Part shown: piece after piece, positions 39,668 through 48,173 of the stretch
Layout: every line of letters starts with the position of its first letter
Position numbering within the stretch: position 1 is the stretch's first letter
DNA from: Hamadaea tsunoensis DSM 44101
GTDB taxonomy: Bacteria; Actinomycetota; Actinomycetes; Mycobacteriales; Micromonosporaceae
Direction: 5' to 3'
Assembly (NCBI RefSeq): GCF_000428945.1
Contig: NZ_AUAX01000027.1
Location: forward strand, 62,001-126,000
Length of the DNA: 64,000 nucleotides
Position numbers and translations under genes: made by a program
The notes under the pieces: model-generated
The model's input: only the letters and a program-made list of their open reading frames with translations
Database searches by the model: none
Told to the model about the DNA's origin: nothing

Positions 39668-40786
39668 CTACTCCGCGAGGACCGTCGCCAGCGGCAGGGT
39701 CGCCTGGCCGTGGGCGTCGGCGACCGGGCCGTAGACGATCTGGCCGTCGTAGGTGTTGAGCCCCAGGGCCAGCGCCTTGTCCCGGCGCAGCGCCTCGCGC
39801 CAGCCGTGGTTGGCCAGCTCGATCGCGTACGGCAGGGTGACGTTGGTCAGCGCGTGCGTGCTGGTGTGCGGGACGGCGCCCGGCATGTTCGCCACGCAGT
39901 AGAAGATCGAGTTGTGGACCTGGTAGACCGGGTCGGCGTGCGTGGTCGGGCGCGAGTCCTCGAAGCAGCCGCCCTGGTCGATCGAGATGTCGACCAGTAC
40001 GCTGCCGGGCTTCATGCGGGAGACCAGCTCGTTGGTGATGAGCGTCGGGGCCTTGGCACCGGGGACGAGGACCGCGCCGACGACCAGGTCCGCGCCGAGC
40101 ACCTCGCGCTCCAGCTCGTACGCGCTGGACATGTCGGTGTGGACGCGGCCGTGGAACTGGGCGTCGACGGCCCGCAGCCGGTTGATGTTCTTGTCGAGGA
40201 TGGTGACCTCGAAGCCGAGCCCGTTGGCGATGGTGGCCGCGTTGACGCCGGAGACGCCCGCGCCGATGACGACCGCCTTGGCCGGGCGTACGCCGGGGAC
40301 GCCGCCGGGCAGGACACCGCGGCCGCCCTGGGCGCGCAGCAGGTAGTGCGAGCCGACCTGCGGGGCGAGCCGGCCGGCCACCTCGGACATCGGGGCGAGC
40401 AGCGGCAGCTGGCCGTTGTCGAGTTCGACGGTCTCGTACGCGATGCCGGTCACCTTCTGCGTGACCAGGGCGTCGGTGCACTCCTTGGAGGCGGCGAGGT
40501 GCAGGTAGGTGAAGAGCACCTGGCCCGGGCGCATCCGGTGGTACTCCTGCTCGATCGGCTCCTTGACCTTGAGGATCATGTCCCCGGCGGCCCAGGTGTC
40601 GTCGGCGGTCGGCAGGATCTTGGCGCCGGCGGCGGCGTACTCCTCGTCGGTGATCGAGGAGCCGACACCCGCCTGGGTCTCGATGAACACCTCGTGGCCG
40701 TTGCGGACGAACTCGTGCACGCCGGCCGGGGTGATCGCCACCCGGTACTCGTGGTTTTTCACTTCGCGGGGGATTGCGACCTTCAC
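39668..40786 (-). CDS. ald: Alanine dehydrogenase
   Basis: A 372-residue NAD-dependent enzyme that interconverts L-alanine with pyruvate and ammonium. It is full length (family 360-375). The catalytic K75 (KVKEP) and H96 (YLHLA) are present, as is the Rossmann motif VIGAGVSGVNAATIANGLG and the DISIDQGGCFEDSRPTTHADP signature. The GTG at 40786 follows a GAGAGG site by 8 nt; the family start MKVAIPREVK confirms it. It neighbours parA in most actinobacteria; here RecQ and SARP genes intervene. Confidence 0.96.
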   Translation of the reverse strand: MKVAIPREVKNHEYRVAITPAGVHEFVRNGHEVFIETQAGVGSSITDEEYAAAGAKILPTADDTWAAGDMILKVKEPIEQEYHRMRPGQVLFTYLHLAASKECTDALVTQKVTGIAYETVELDNGQLPLLAPMSEVAGRLAPQVGSHYLLRAQGGRGVLPGGVPGVRPAKAVVIGAGVSGVNAATIANGLGFEVTILDKNINRLRAVDAQFHGRVHTDMSSAYELEREVLGADLVVGAVLVPGAKAPTLITNELVSRMKPGSVLVDISIDQGGCFEDSRPTTHADPVYQVHNSIFYCVANMPGAVPHTSTHALTNVTLPYAIELANHGWREALRRDKALALGLNTYDGQIVYGPVADAHGQATLPLATVLAE

Positions 40787-40868
40787 CGTGATACCTCTCG
40801 TCGGGGCGCACCACGCTGTGCGCGTCACTCCTATACCCCCAGCTTAAGATCACAATCGGTCCGGCAGG

Positions 40869-40899
40869 CCGGACGTGATGTAACGTGCCCGACGTCCGG
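40869..40899. repeat. Inverted repeat between the OleD-like gene and ald
   Basis: CCGGACGT and ACGTCCGG, perfect 8-bp arms 15 bp apart, 13 bp past the OleD-like stop. It may terminate the biosynthetic operon or be an ald operator. Confidence 0.5.
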
Positions 40900-40911
40900 A
40901 TTTACAGAGTG

Positions 40912-41814
40912 TCACCATGACCCCGCACCATCGAACGAGGTCATGTCGGGTGTGTAACCGAGTGTGACGCGCGCGGCGGTCAGATCGAGGGTGCGCTCGA
41001 CGGCCAGGTGGCCCGCGGCGTACCGGGTGAGGCGGGGGCGGCGGGAGACCGTCTCGGCGAGCGCCGCCAGGGGCCACGCGAGGCGCAGCGGAAGGTAGAC
41101 CGGGCGCGCCGCGATCCCCCGCGCCGCCAGGATCGCCCGCAGCGCGTCGTCGAGCACGACCGGCTCGGCGTCCGTCACGTTGAACACTCCCGTGGACACC
41201 GGCCCCGCCACGCTCAGGAGGATCGCGCGTACCAGGTTGGCGACGGAGGTCAGGCTGATCAGCTGGCGGCCCGTGCCGACCGCGGGCAGCCAGGGTCCGC
41301 GTACCGCCGCCAGGACGCGTGGGAGCAGCGTCGGGTCGCCCGGGCCGTAGATCGCGTGCGGCCGCAGGATGATCCCCCGTCCGCTCACGGCCCGCTCCGC
41401 CTCGGCCTTGCTGCGCCCGTACGCGTTGACGTACCGCTCCACCGGCGCCTGGTCCTCGGTCGCGCGTACCGTCGGGCGGAGCGGGTCGTAGACGCTGGCC
41501 GTGCTGACGTGCACGAACCGGGCCGCCGGGAAGGTCTGGAGCACGTTGACCGTGCCGGCCGCGTTGACCGCGAAGAACTCCGCGGCCGGTCCCCAGTCGG
41601 AGACGGTTCCGGCGCAGTGCACGACCGCGTCCACGTCCGGCGGGTCGGCGAGCGGTCCGGCGGCGATGTCCCAGCGCCGGTAGCGCGGCAGGTCGTCCGG
41701 CGGTGCGGGAAGGGCGCGGCGGCCGAAGGCGTACACGGTGTGGGACCGGGCCGCCAGCTCCCGGACGACCGCCCCGCCGACGAACCCCGTGGCTCCCGTG
41801 ACGGCGACCCTCAT
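40912..41814 (-). CDS. OleD-like NAD(P)H-dependent 3-oxoacyl reductase (extended SDR)
   Basis: A 300-residue extended short-chain dehydrogenase of the 3beta-HSD/epimerase type. The cofactor motif G7-ATGFVG13 and catalytic S104/S107 with Y132-GRSK136 are present. In head-to-head condensation pathways OleD reduces the 2-alkyl-3-keto acid to the 3-hydroxy acid. Its ATG overlaps the AMP-ligase stop by 4 bp. The order KAS III, AMP-ligase, reductase in one operon supports an OleD-type role; a sugar-epimerase role is less likely in this context. Confidence 0.8.
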   Translation of the reverse strand: MRVAVTGATGFVGGAVVRELAARSHTVYAFGRRALPAPPDDLPRYRRWDIAAGPLADPPDVDAVVHCAGTVSDWGPAAEFFAVNAAGTVNVLQTFPAARFVHVSTASVYDPLRPTVRATEDQAPVERYVNAYGRSKAEAERAVSGRGIILRPHAIYGPGDPTLLPRVLAAVRGPWLPAVGTGRQLISLTSVANLVRAILLSVAGPVSTGVFNVTDAEPVVLDDALRAILAARGIAARPVYLPLRLAWPLAALAETVSRRPRLTRYAAGHLAVERTLDLTAARVTLGYTPDMTSFDGAGSW

Positions 41815-43262
41815 CGGCGGACCAGCTCCCGCAGGGCGGCCCGGTCCAGCTTGTGCGTACGCCCGCCGCGCGGCAGATCCGCCAGCGCGACGATCCGGTC
41901 GGGCAGGGCGTCGTGGTCGATCACGTGCGGCAGCCGCGCGCGGAGTCGTTCGACCACGGTGGACGGATCGGCGGCGGCCGCCGGATCGACGACGACGCAG
42001 AGGACCACTTCCTCGTCCCCGTGCCCCGGATCCGCCAGGCCGACGAAGGCCGCCTCGCGGACGCCGGGAAGCGCGCCGACCGCCGGCTCGTACAGCCCCG
42101 GGTAGAGGTTGAACTTGCCCCGGATGATCATGTCCTTCTTCCGGCCGAGCAGGACGATCCCGTCCGGGTCCAGCCGGGCCAGGTCACCCGTGGGCAGCTC
42201 GTTGTGGGGCGGCAGGCCCAGGTATCCGGTGCACAGATTGGGCCCCGACAGCAGCAGTTCGCCGTCGCCGGCCAGGCGGGCGGCGACGCCCGGCAGCGGC
42301 GCGCCGACGAAGTCCCCGTCGTGCGCCAGCTTCTCCGCGGCCGACACGACCGCCACCGGCAGGATCTCGGTCATCCCGTAGATGCTGAGCACCTCGGCCC
42401 CGGGCGCGGCCGCCGCGGCGCGCCGCAGCAACTGCGCCGGTGCCGGCGCCGACCCCGTCAGCACGTACCGCAGGCTCGCCGGGAGCGGCCCGGCGGCCAG
42501 CATCTCGGCCAGGCGTACGGGAATGGCGAACAGGTGCGTGGCGTCGGCCGGTACGCCGCCCGGACCGGGCAGGACCCACTGCGCACCACCGGCCAGCGCG
42601 GGCAGCCCGAGCATCAGCTGATCGGTGTAGACGGCGTCGCCGGGCCCGAGCCGTACGCGTGACCCGAGCACGGTACGCGCCGCGCCGAGCGAGCCGCCCG
42701 AATGCACCACGGCGCGGGGAGCCGAGGTCGTGCCCGAGGTGAAGATGACGGCCGCGGGGGCGTCCGGGTCGCCCGTCACGTCGGCGGAAGGCGCCGGGCC
42801 GGAGAGCATCGCGTCGAACGACAGTGCGCCGCGCGGCACCCCGGGCAGCCACCGTCCGGTGTAGACATGCCGCTCGACGTCCAGCGCGGACAGGTCGGGA
42901 AGGAGCAGGCCGCCCCGGCGCGCGTACCACCGGATCGGCGCGAGCCTGGAGCCCGCGTAGAGGATGCTCTCCGCGGCGCTGAAGCGGGGGCGCGCGAGGC
43001 GCAGGCGGGCCGCGAACATCTCGGGGCCGGCGCCCGGGTCGGCGAAGACCACGACGCCGCCGGCCGCGACGATCGCGAGCGCGAGCACCAGGGACCGCGC
43101 GGAGGGGCGGACGGAGAAGAGCACGCCGTCGCCGGGCCGCAGGCCCTGGGTGATCAGGCCGTGCCGCACGGCGAGCACCTGCCGCCGCAGCTCCCCGAAG
43201 GACATTCCCGCGAAGGCCGGAGCGGCGGGGTTCTGCGACAGGACATCCGCGACCAGGGTCAC
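41811..43262 (-). CDS. OleC-like AMP-dependent synthetase/beta-lactone-synthetase family
   Basis: A 483-residue ANL-superfamily enzyme. The phosphate loop FTSGTTSAPRAVVHS lies near residue 171-185, then YGMTE, TGDLARLDPDGIVLLGRKKDMI and a C-terminal Lys in RTHKLDR. OleC and lipstatin/nocardiolactone homologues adenylate a 3-hydroxy acid and close a beta-lactone; other family members load acyl-CoA. Linkage to KAS III and OleD-like genes favours the former. It is somewhat shorter than typical OleC (about 540). The GTG start overlaps the P450 stop by 4 bp. Confidence 0.78.
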   Translation of the reverse strand: MTLVADVLSQNPAAPAFAGMSFGELRRQVLAVRHGLITQGLRPGDGVLFSVRPSARSLVLALAIVAAGGVVVFADPGAGPEMFAARLRLARPRFSAAESILYAGSRLAPIRWYARRGGLLLPDLSALDVERHVYTGRWLPGVPRGALSFDAMLSGPAPSADVTGDPDAPAAVIFTSGTTSAPRAVVHSGGSLGAARTVLGSRVRLGPGDAVYTDQLMLGLPALAGGAQWVLPGPGGVPADATHLFAIPVRLAEMLAAGPLPASLRYVLTGSAPAPAQLLRRAAAAAPGAEVLSIYGMTEILPVAVVSAAEKLAHDGDFVGAPLPGVAARLAGDGELLLSGPNLCTGYLGLPPHNELPTGDLARLDPDGIVLLGRKKDMIIRGKFNLYPGLYEPAVGALPGVREAAFVGLADPGHGDEEVVLCVVVDPAAAADPSTVVERLRARLPHVIDHDALPDRIVALADLPRGGRTHKLDRAALRELVRR

Positions 43263-44470
43263 GTGCGCACCACCAGACGTCGATACGTGGGGATGAGGAC
43301 GCCGCGCGCGGCGGACCGCTCGACCACCCGCAGGCCCGGCGCGGCGAGCAGGGCCGACGCGACCGCCCGGATCTCGGCGTGGGCGAGCGGGAACCCGATG
43401 CAGAAGTGCGGTCCGGCACCGAACCACAGCCGCTTCAGCTCGGGCGGCTGCGGCCGGTCCGGATCGAACGGCCCGTACGCCCGGCAGCAGTTGATCGTCG
43501 CGATGAGCACCCGGTCGCCCGGCCGGACGCGCACCTCGCCGATCGCCGCCGCGGCGTGGACGCTGCGCAGCATGACCGGCGTGGGGACGGTCGCCCGCAT
43601 CGCCTCGTCGATCGCCGGGTCGAGCAGCCGCTCGTCGGCGGCGACGTCGGCCAGGCGCCCGTGGTCGTGCAGGAGGGCGATCAGGCGTGGCACGAGCGTC
43701 GCGACGGTCTCGGTGCCGGTGAGGAAGAAGGCCGCCGCCGCGCCGCGGGCCTCCGCCTCGGACAGTCCGAGGCCGCGCATCCGGCCGAGCACGGTCGTCT
43801 CGTCCCCCGCCCGGTACGCGGCCGCGGCGGTCTCGCCGATCGGGCCGAGCACGGACTGGGCGACGGCCTTCTGCCGGTCGGAGAGCGTACGCGTGCGCAG
43901 CGTGACCATGCCGACGATGCGCTCGCCCGCCTCGAACAGGTGCCGGTGGTCGTCCCGGGTTCCGCCGGACAGGCCGATGACCTCGCCGATGACCGTCGCG
44001 GCCAGGACCCGCATCTCGTCGACGAGGTCGACCCCCTCCGGCAACCGCGCGACCAGGTCGCGGAGCGGTTCGGCGAGCACGCGTACGCACAGCCGGGCGG
44101 TGTAGTCCGGGGTGAACAGCTCCTGCAGGCGGCGGCGCAGCGCCCGGTGGGCCTCGCCTTCCATGTTGAGCAGCACGGACGGGCCGAGGATCGGGGTCCA
44201 CAGGTCGCCGGAGGAGCCCGGGCCGTCCTTGCGGAACGTCTCGCCGTCCATGAGCACCCGGCGGGCCAGCGCGGCGTCGCTGACGACCACGCCGAGGCCG
44301 GGCACCCGCACGACCGGCCGGCGGCCGAGGGCGCGGACGAACGGGTAGGCGAGCGGGTGGGCGGCCAGGTTCAGCCGGGTCTCCCAGTTCGGCGTCTTCT
44401 CCCTCGCCGGCGTCTTCGCTCTCGCCGGCTTCGTCTCCCTCGCCGGCGTCTTCGCTCTCGCCGGCGTCAT
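43259..44470 (-). CDS. Cytochrome P450 of the ole-like cluster
   Basis: A 403-residue soluble bacterial P450. The heme loop is FGAGPHFCIG with ligand C357; the I-helix reads FFLTGTETVATLV; the ExxR pair is in AIDEAMRATVP. The first 27 residues are four TPAREK-like hexapeptides encoded by 18-bp tandem repeats, with no known role. The ATG overlaps the glycosyltransferase stop by 4 bp. It probably oxidises the acyl product of the cluster. It resembles the divergent P450 at 46347 in several motifs. Confidence 0.88.
   Translation of the reverse strand: MTPARAKTPARETKPARAKTPAREKTPNWETRLNLAAHPLAYPFVRALGRRPVVRVPGLGVVVSDAALARRVLMDGETFRKDGPGSSGDLWTPILGPSVLLNMEGEAHRALRRRLQELFTPDYTARLCVRVLAEPLRDLVARLPEGVDLVDEMRVLAATVIGEVIGLSGGTRDDHRHLFEAGERIVGMVTLRTRTLSDRQKAVAQSVLGPIGETAAAAYRAGDETTVLGRMRGLGLSEAEARGAAAAFFLTGTETVATLVPRLIALLHDHGRLADVAADERLLDPAIDEAMRATVPTPVMLRSVHAAAAIGEVRVRPGDRVLIATINCCRAYGPFDPDRPQPPELKRLWFGAGPHFCIGFPLAHAEIRAVASALLAAPGLRVVERSAARGVLIPTYRRLVVRT
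44396..44467 (-). repeat. Tandem repeat, four 18-bp units (TPARxK)4 in the P450 N-terminus
   Basis: Residues 2-25 read TPARAK, TPARET, KPARAK, TPAREK. The DNA units share CTCGCCGGCGTCTTCGCT-like sequence on the plus strand. Confidence 0.8.
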
Positions 44471-45228
44471 CGGATGTCCACGATCGAGGGACGGTTGCGG
44501 TGGTCGGCGTACCAGGCGAGGGTGCCGGCCAGGCCGTAGGCGCGCAGCCGCCGCACGGATCCGTGCACGACGACGTCCCGCCGCAGGCCGTAGTCCTTCG
44601 TGATCCGGCGGACCCGGTTGACCAGCTCGCGGTCCTCGTGCACGTCCTCGATCCGCGTACGCGGGAACCCGCCGGCCGCCTCGTACAGCTCGGCCGTGAA
44701 GGCGACGTTGCAGCCGGGCATCATGACGTACGGCCCGAGGTACGCGGCGTCCCGATTGCCCGGCCGGAAGCGCCCGAACGCGGCGGCGGCGCCGACGACC
44801 GAGGGCAGCAGCCGGCGTTCCCACCAGCGCAGCCGGAACTCGTCGGTACGCGGCCGCAGCGGGCCGCTCACCATCCGCAGCCCGCCGCCGCCTGGGCCGT
44901 CCAGCGCCCGCCGCACCGCCGCAGTCCATTGTGGAGCGGGCAGGCAGTCGGCGTCCGTACGCGCGATCAGCTCGGCACCGTGCTCGATGGCGTACCGGAC
45001 GCCGGTGTCGGCCGCCGCGCCGGTGCCCTTCTCGGGCTCGCGGACCACCCTCAGATCGAGGCGGCGGGCCGCCCCGCGGGCCGCCGCGACCGTCCGGTCG
45101 GTGCTCGCGTTGTCGACGAGGACGACCGTGAACTCCTTGTCCCGCTGGCGTTCCAGGGCCGCCATCGTCGAGCCGACCAGCGTCTGCTCGTTGTACGCCG
45201 GAATCACCACCCACAGCCGGGACCCCAT
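44467..45228 (-). CDS. Family 2 glycosyltransferase of the ole-like cluster
   Basis: A 253-residue GT-A fold enzyme. LWVVIPAYNEQTLVGSTM opens the nucleotide-sugar site; VVLVDNASTDRT and the T-D92-A-D94 motif (metal binding) follow, then MMPGCNVAFTAELYEAAGGFP and EDRELVNRV. No TM anchor is present, so it is cytosolic. It would glycosylate the lipid product or a carrier. The start at ATG 45228 shares one base with the KAS III stop (TGATG); a GTG one codon earlier is possible. Confidence 0.86.
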   Translation of the reverse strand: MGSRLWVVIPAYNEQTLVGSTMAALERQRDKEFTVVLVDNASTDRTVAAARGAARRLDLRVVREPEKGTGAAADTGVRYAIEHGAELIARTDADCLPAPQWTAAVRRALDGPGGGGLRMVSGPLRPRTDEFRLRWWERRLLPSVVGAAAAFGRFRPGNRDAAYLGPYVMMPGCNVAFTAELYEAAGGFPRTRIEDVHEDRELVNRVRRITKDYGLRRDVVVHGSVRRLRAYGLAGTLAWYADHRNRPSIVDIR

Positions 45229-46247
45229 CACAGCTCCGCCAATCCGAGCCCGAGACTCACCCCGCCGGCGAGGCCGATGAGGGCGATCTTGTCACCGGGC
45301 CGGCAGCGCCCCTCCTCCAGGGCGTACGCCAGCTGCAGGGCGAGCGTCACGCTGGCGAGGTTGCCGTGCTCGGGCAGGGTCACCACGAGCCGGTCCGCCG
45401 GGATGCCGAGCCCCCGGCGCAGCACCTCCAGGTAGGGCACCGCCACCTGGTGCACGCCGACGAAGGCGAAGTCCGTCCAGGACAGCCCGGTCTCGGCGAG
45501 CGCCGACTGGAACAGCCCGGGTCCCATGCGCAGGAAGACGTCGCGCAGCTTGCGGCCGTCCCCGCTGAAGTAGCTGTACTCGGGATCGCGGGGGTGCATC
45601 GTGCCGCCGGCCGGCAGCGTACCGATCTCCCACGCGGTCGAGTCGGCGGCGAAGCTCCAGTGGAAGAAGCCGGTGGCGGCCGCCTCGACGAGGACCGCCG
45701 CTCCCCCGTCGGACAGCGTGTACCCGGCGAACGCGTCGGCGAACTGGTCGCGGTCGCGTACGCGCCACCGGACGGCCCGGCTCGGCACCTCGCCCGAGCA
45801 GACCAGCACCCGCCGGGCCTGCCCGGTCCGGATCAGCGCGTCGGCCAGGTGCAGCCCGTTGAGCAGGCTGTTGCACGCGTTCTTCACGTCGAACACCGGA
45901 CACGTCGCGCCGAGCTTGGCCGCGACGATGTGCGCGGTGGCCGGCTCGATCATGTCCTGCGAGGCCGATCCGAAGATCAGCAGGTCCAGGTCGGCGGGGC
46001 CGATCCCCCGGTTCGCCAGCAGCTTGCCCGCGGCCGCGACGGCCAGATCGGACGCCTGCTGCCCGGGCGCGGCCACGTGCCGGTTCCGGATTCCGGTCAG
46101 CCGCTCGACGATGCCGGCGTACGGGGTGAAGCCCTCGCTGGACCGCGCGATCCGAGCCTCCACATCGGCGCTCGGTACGCGCAGCGGCGGCAGGTACGCG
46201 GCCGCTCCGGTGATCTTGCCATGCATCTCGGTCACGTGTTCCAGCAT
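45228..46247 (-). CDS. OleA-like 3-oxoacyl-ACP synthase III family enzyme
   Basis: A 339-residue thiolase-fold enzyme. The FabH/OleA triad is C125 (DVKNACNSLLNGL), H266 (GVHQVAV) and N296 (EHGNLAS). ITGAAAYLPPLRVPSADVEARI resembles secondary-metabolic KAS III rather than housekeeping FabH. OleA condenses two fatty acyl-CoAs head to head. No ACP or PKS gene is nearby, which fits acyl-CoA substrates. It is the first gene of the minus-strand operon. Starts at 46247 (used), 46235 (GTG) and 46226 (ATG) are all possible; the family similarity begins after the last. Confidence 0.83.
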   Translation of the reverse strand: MLEHVTEMHGKITGAAAYLPPLRVPSADVEARIARSSEGFTPYAGIVERLTGIRNRHVAAPGQQASDLAVAAAGKLLANRGIGPADLDLLIFGSASQDMIEPATAHIVAAKLGATCPVFDVKNACNSLLNGLHLADALIRTGQARRVLVCSGEVPSRAVRWRVRDRDQFADAFAGYTLSDGGAAVLVEAAATGFFHWSFAADSTAWEIGTLPAGGTMHPRDPEYSYFSGDGRKLRDVFLRMGPGLFQSALAETGLSWTDFAFVGVHQVAVPYLEVLRRGLGIPADRLVVTLPEHGNLASVTLALQLAYALEEGRCRPGDKIALIGLAGGVSLGLGLAEL

Positions 46248-46346
46248 CCGGCAAGGCCCGCGGGCCGGGCAGGGCGCGTCTACTCAGCGACACTGAGGCG
46301 GCATACTCAACCGGGAACGGGTCCGAGCGCGCAGGAGGTTCCGGGC

Positions 46347-47534
46347 ATGGCACTGCTGCTGGGCAACGGCAAGGCGGGCCGGCAGGAGGCCAGGCTGCTG
46401 TGGACGGCCAACCCCGCCCTGTTCACCCTCCTCATGGGAGCCCGGCTGGCCGGTGCCGTGCGCCGCGTACCGAAGCTCGGGTGGGTGGTCACCGATCCCG
46501 TGGTGGCCCGCCGGATCCTCAACGACTCCGACCACTTCAGCATGCTGGGCGAGGGCGGCGTCGGCGATCTGTGGACCCAGCTGTTCGGGCCGGAGATGGG
46601 CGGGTTCTTCGCCGGGGCCCGGCACGGGGAACTGCGTACCGCCGCCCGCGACCTGTTCACCGAGGACAGCGCGCAGCGGCTGGTCGGCCGCGTGCAGGGG
46701 CCGCACCACGCCCGGCTGCGGGAACGGCTCGCGGGCGGCGAGGCCGTCGACGTCGCCGACCTCGCCCGGGTGGTCGCCGGGCGTACCGTCGGCGACCTGC
46801 TGGGACTCGACGTCCCCGACGACGCGGCGGCCCGGCGCCTGTTCGCGGCCGGGGAGAAGCTCGCGTCGCTGGCCCTCGGCACCGAGGCGTCCACCCGGCT
46901 GGCCCCGGAACGGGTCGAGGCCGCCCGGGCCCTGGTCGACGAGATCACCGTCGGGGCCCGGGAGGCGTACGCGACCGCCGGCGCCGACAAGGTCCTCGGC
47001 CGCTGCCGGGAGATGGGCCTGGGCTGGGAACTCGCCCGCGGGCTGACGACGTTGATGGCGATCGCGGGTACCGAGACGGGCGCGTCCTCGCTCGGCCGCA
47101 CGGTCGCCCTGCTGCACAACACTGGTCAGCAGCATGCCCTGCTCGCCGACCCCGGCCTGCTCCCCGGCGCGGTACGCGAGGGCCTCCGCGTCAGCACGCC
47201 CGCCCCGGTCATCGGCCGGCACGTCGCCCAGGACGCCGACGTCGCCGGGCACACGCTGCGCGCCGGCGACCGGGTGATGATGCTGACCTACCTCGCCGAC
47301 AACCTGGCCGGGCCGTTCGACATCCGGCGCGCGTACGTGCCGCAGACGCGGCAGCTGTGGTTCGGCGCGGGCCGCCACCTGTGCCTCGGCGCGGCCATCG
47401 CCCGCGTGCAGCTGGCCGAGCTGCTGGCGGGCATCACCGCGGCCGGGCGGCCGTTCCGGGTGGTGTCCCGCCAGGCGGCGCGGCGCGTCCTCGTCCCGGC
47501 GTACGCGAGCCTGACGATCCGGCTATCCGCGTAG
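46347..47534 (+). CDS. Second cytochrome P450 of the ole-like cluster (divergent)
   Basis: A 395-residue P450 with heme loop FGAGRHLCLG (C346), I-helix AIAGTETGASSL and ExxR in AVREGLRVSTP. It shares motifs with the P450 at 43259-44470 (RQLWFGAG and LLHNTGQ compared with KRLWFGAG and LLHDHGR), suggesting an old duplication. A GCAGGAGG site fixes the ATG. It is transcribed away from the KAS III gene, with 99 bp between, which should hold both promoters. Its 3' end overlaps the convergent NUDIX gene by 12 bp. Confidence 0.88.
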   Translation: MALLLGNGKAGRQEARLLWTANPALFTLLMGARLAGAVRRVPKLGWVVTDPVVARRILNDSDHFSMLGEGGVGDLWTQLFGPEMGGFFAGARHGELRTAARDLFTEDSAQRLVGRVQGPHHARLRERLAGGEAVDVADLARVVAGRTVGDLLGLDVPDDAAARRLFAAGEKLASLALGTEASTRLAPERVEAARALVDEITVGAREAYATAGADKVLGRCREMGLGWELARGLTTLMAIAGTETGASSLGRTVALLHNTGQQHALLADPGLLPGAVREGLRVSTPAPVIGRHVAQDADVAGHTLRAGDRVMMLTYLADNLAGPFDIRRAYVPQTRQLWFGAGRHLCLGAAIARVQLAELLAGITAAGRPFRVVSRQAARRVLVPAYASLTIRLSA

Positions 47535-48068
47535 CCGCTCCACCGCCGCCAGGAGCCCGGCGACCGCGGGACCGTTCGTGATCTGCCCGTTGAAGATCAT
47601 CTTGACGGCGTCGGCGAGCGGGACCCGGCGTACCTCCAGGTCCTGCTCTTCGTCGTGGCGCTCGAAGGCGGGGACCTCGCGCAGCTCGGTGGCGAGGAAG
47701 AGCCGGATCATCTCGGACGAGCAGCCCGGCGTGGTGTGCAGGTCGACCAGGTGATCGAGGCGGCCGGCCGTCAGGTCGGCCTCCTCGGCGAGCTCGCGCA
47801 GCCCGGTGGCGGCGGCGTCCTCGCCGGTGACGTCCACGAGGCCGGCGGGCAGCTCCCACAGGTACGCGCGGACCGGATGGCGGTACTGCCGCACCAGCAC
47901 CACGCGCCCCTCGTCGTCGATCGCGACGACCCCGACCGCGCCGATGTGGCGCATGTAGTCACGCGGCGCGGTGCCACCGCCGGGCATCTCCACCTCATCG
48001 GTGACTATGTCGAAGATTCGGCCGTGGAACCGCTCGGTCGTCGCCACCACGCGATACTCATGGGTCAC
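47523..48068 (-). CDS. NUDIX hydrolase, ADP-ribose pyrophosphatase type
   Basis: A 181-residue NUDIX enzyme. GAVGVVAIDDEGRVVLVRQYRHPVRAYLWELPAGLVDV leads into the box LRELAEEADL, followed by the ADP-ribose-specific TTPGCSSEMIRLFLA region. It hydrolyses ADP-ribose and related diphosphates. This gene is next to pyrG and ald in many actinobacteria; here the ole-like cluster separates it from ald, and a ligase gene separates it from pyrG. The GTG at 48068 is 7 nt after TAGCCT, supporting a leaderless start. Confidence 0.9.
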   Translation of the reverse strand: MTHEYRVVATTERFHGRIFDIVTDEVEMPGGGTAPRDYMRHIGAVGVVAIDDEGRVVLVRQYRHPVRAYLWELPAGLVDVTGEDAAATGLRELAEEADLTAGRLDHLVDLHTTPGCSSEMIRLFLATELREVPAFERHDEEQDLEVRRVPLADAVKMIFNGQITNGPAVAGLLAAVERLRG

Positions 48069-48075
48069 GCGCAAC

Positions 48076-48081
48076 AGGCTA
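48076..48081 (-). promoter_or_regulatory. -10 box of a leaderless promoter for the NUDIX gene
   Basis: TAGCCT on the minus strand, 7 nt before the GTG at 48068. Confidence 0.5.
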
Positions 48082-48173
48082 CGCGATCGGCGTCGCGGGT
48101 GGACGGCGCGCTTTCCCCGACACCGCACCGCTTCCCCCGATACGATCACCACATCGACATCACAGCAGCCACC

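Noticed and set aside
43259-45214. A single large minus-strand protein covering P450 and glycosyltransferase regions
   Set aside because: The upstream half is out of frame with the glycosyltransferase; the real P450 begins at 44470 after the GT stop.
45366-46346. Long plus-strand reading frame upstream of the second P450
   Set aside because: It is the antisense shadow of the KAS III gene; the P450 start at 46347 has a strong ribosome site.
41000-47530. Calling the cluster a type II or type III polyketide cluster
   Set aside because: There is no chain-length factor, ACP or chalcone-synthase-like enzyme; the single KAS III with OleC- and OleD-like partners fits head-to-head acyl condensation better.
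47655-48173. Upstream extension of the YbdK-type ligase
   Set aside because: It is antisense to the NUDIX gene; family similarity begins at LGVEEEF just after the GTG at 48174.
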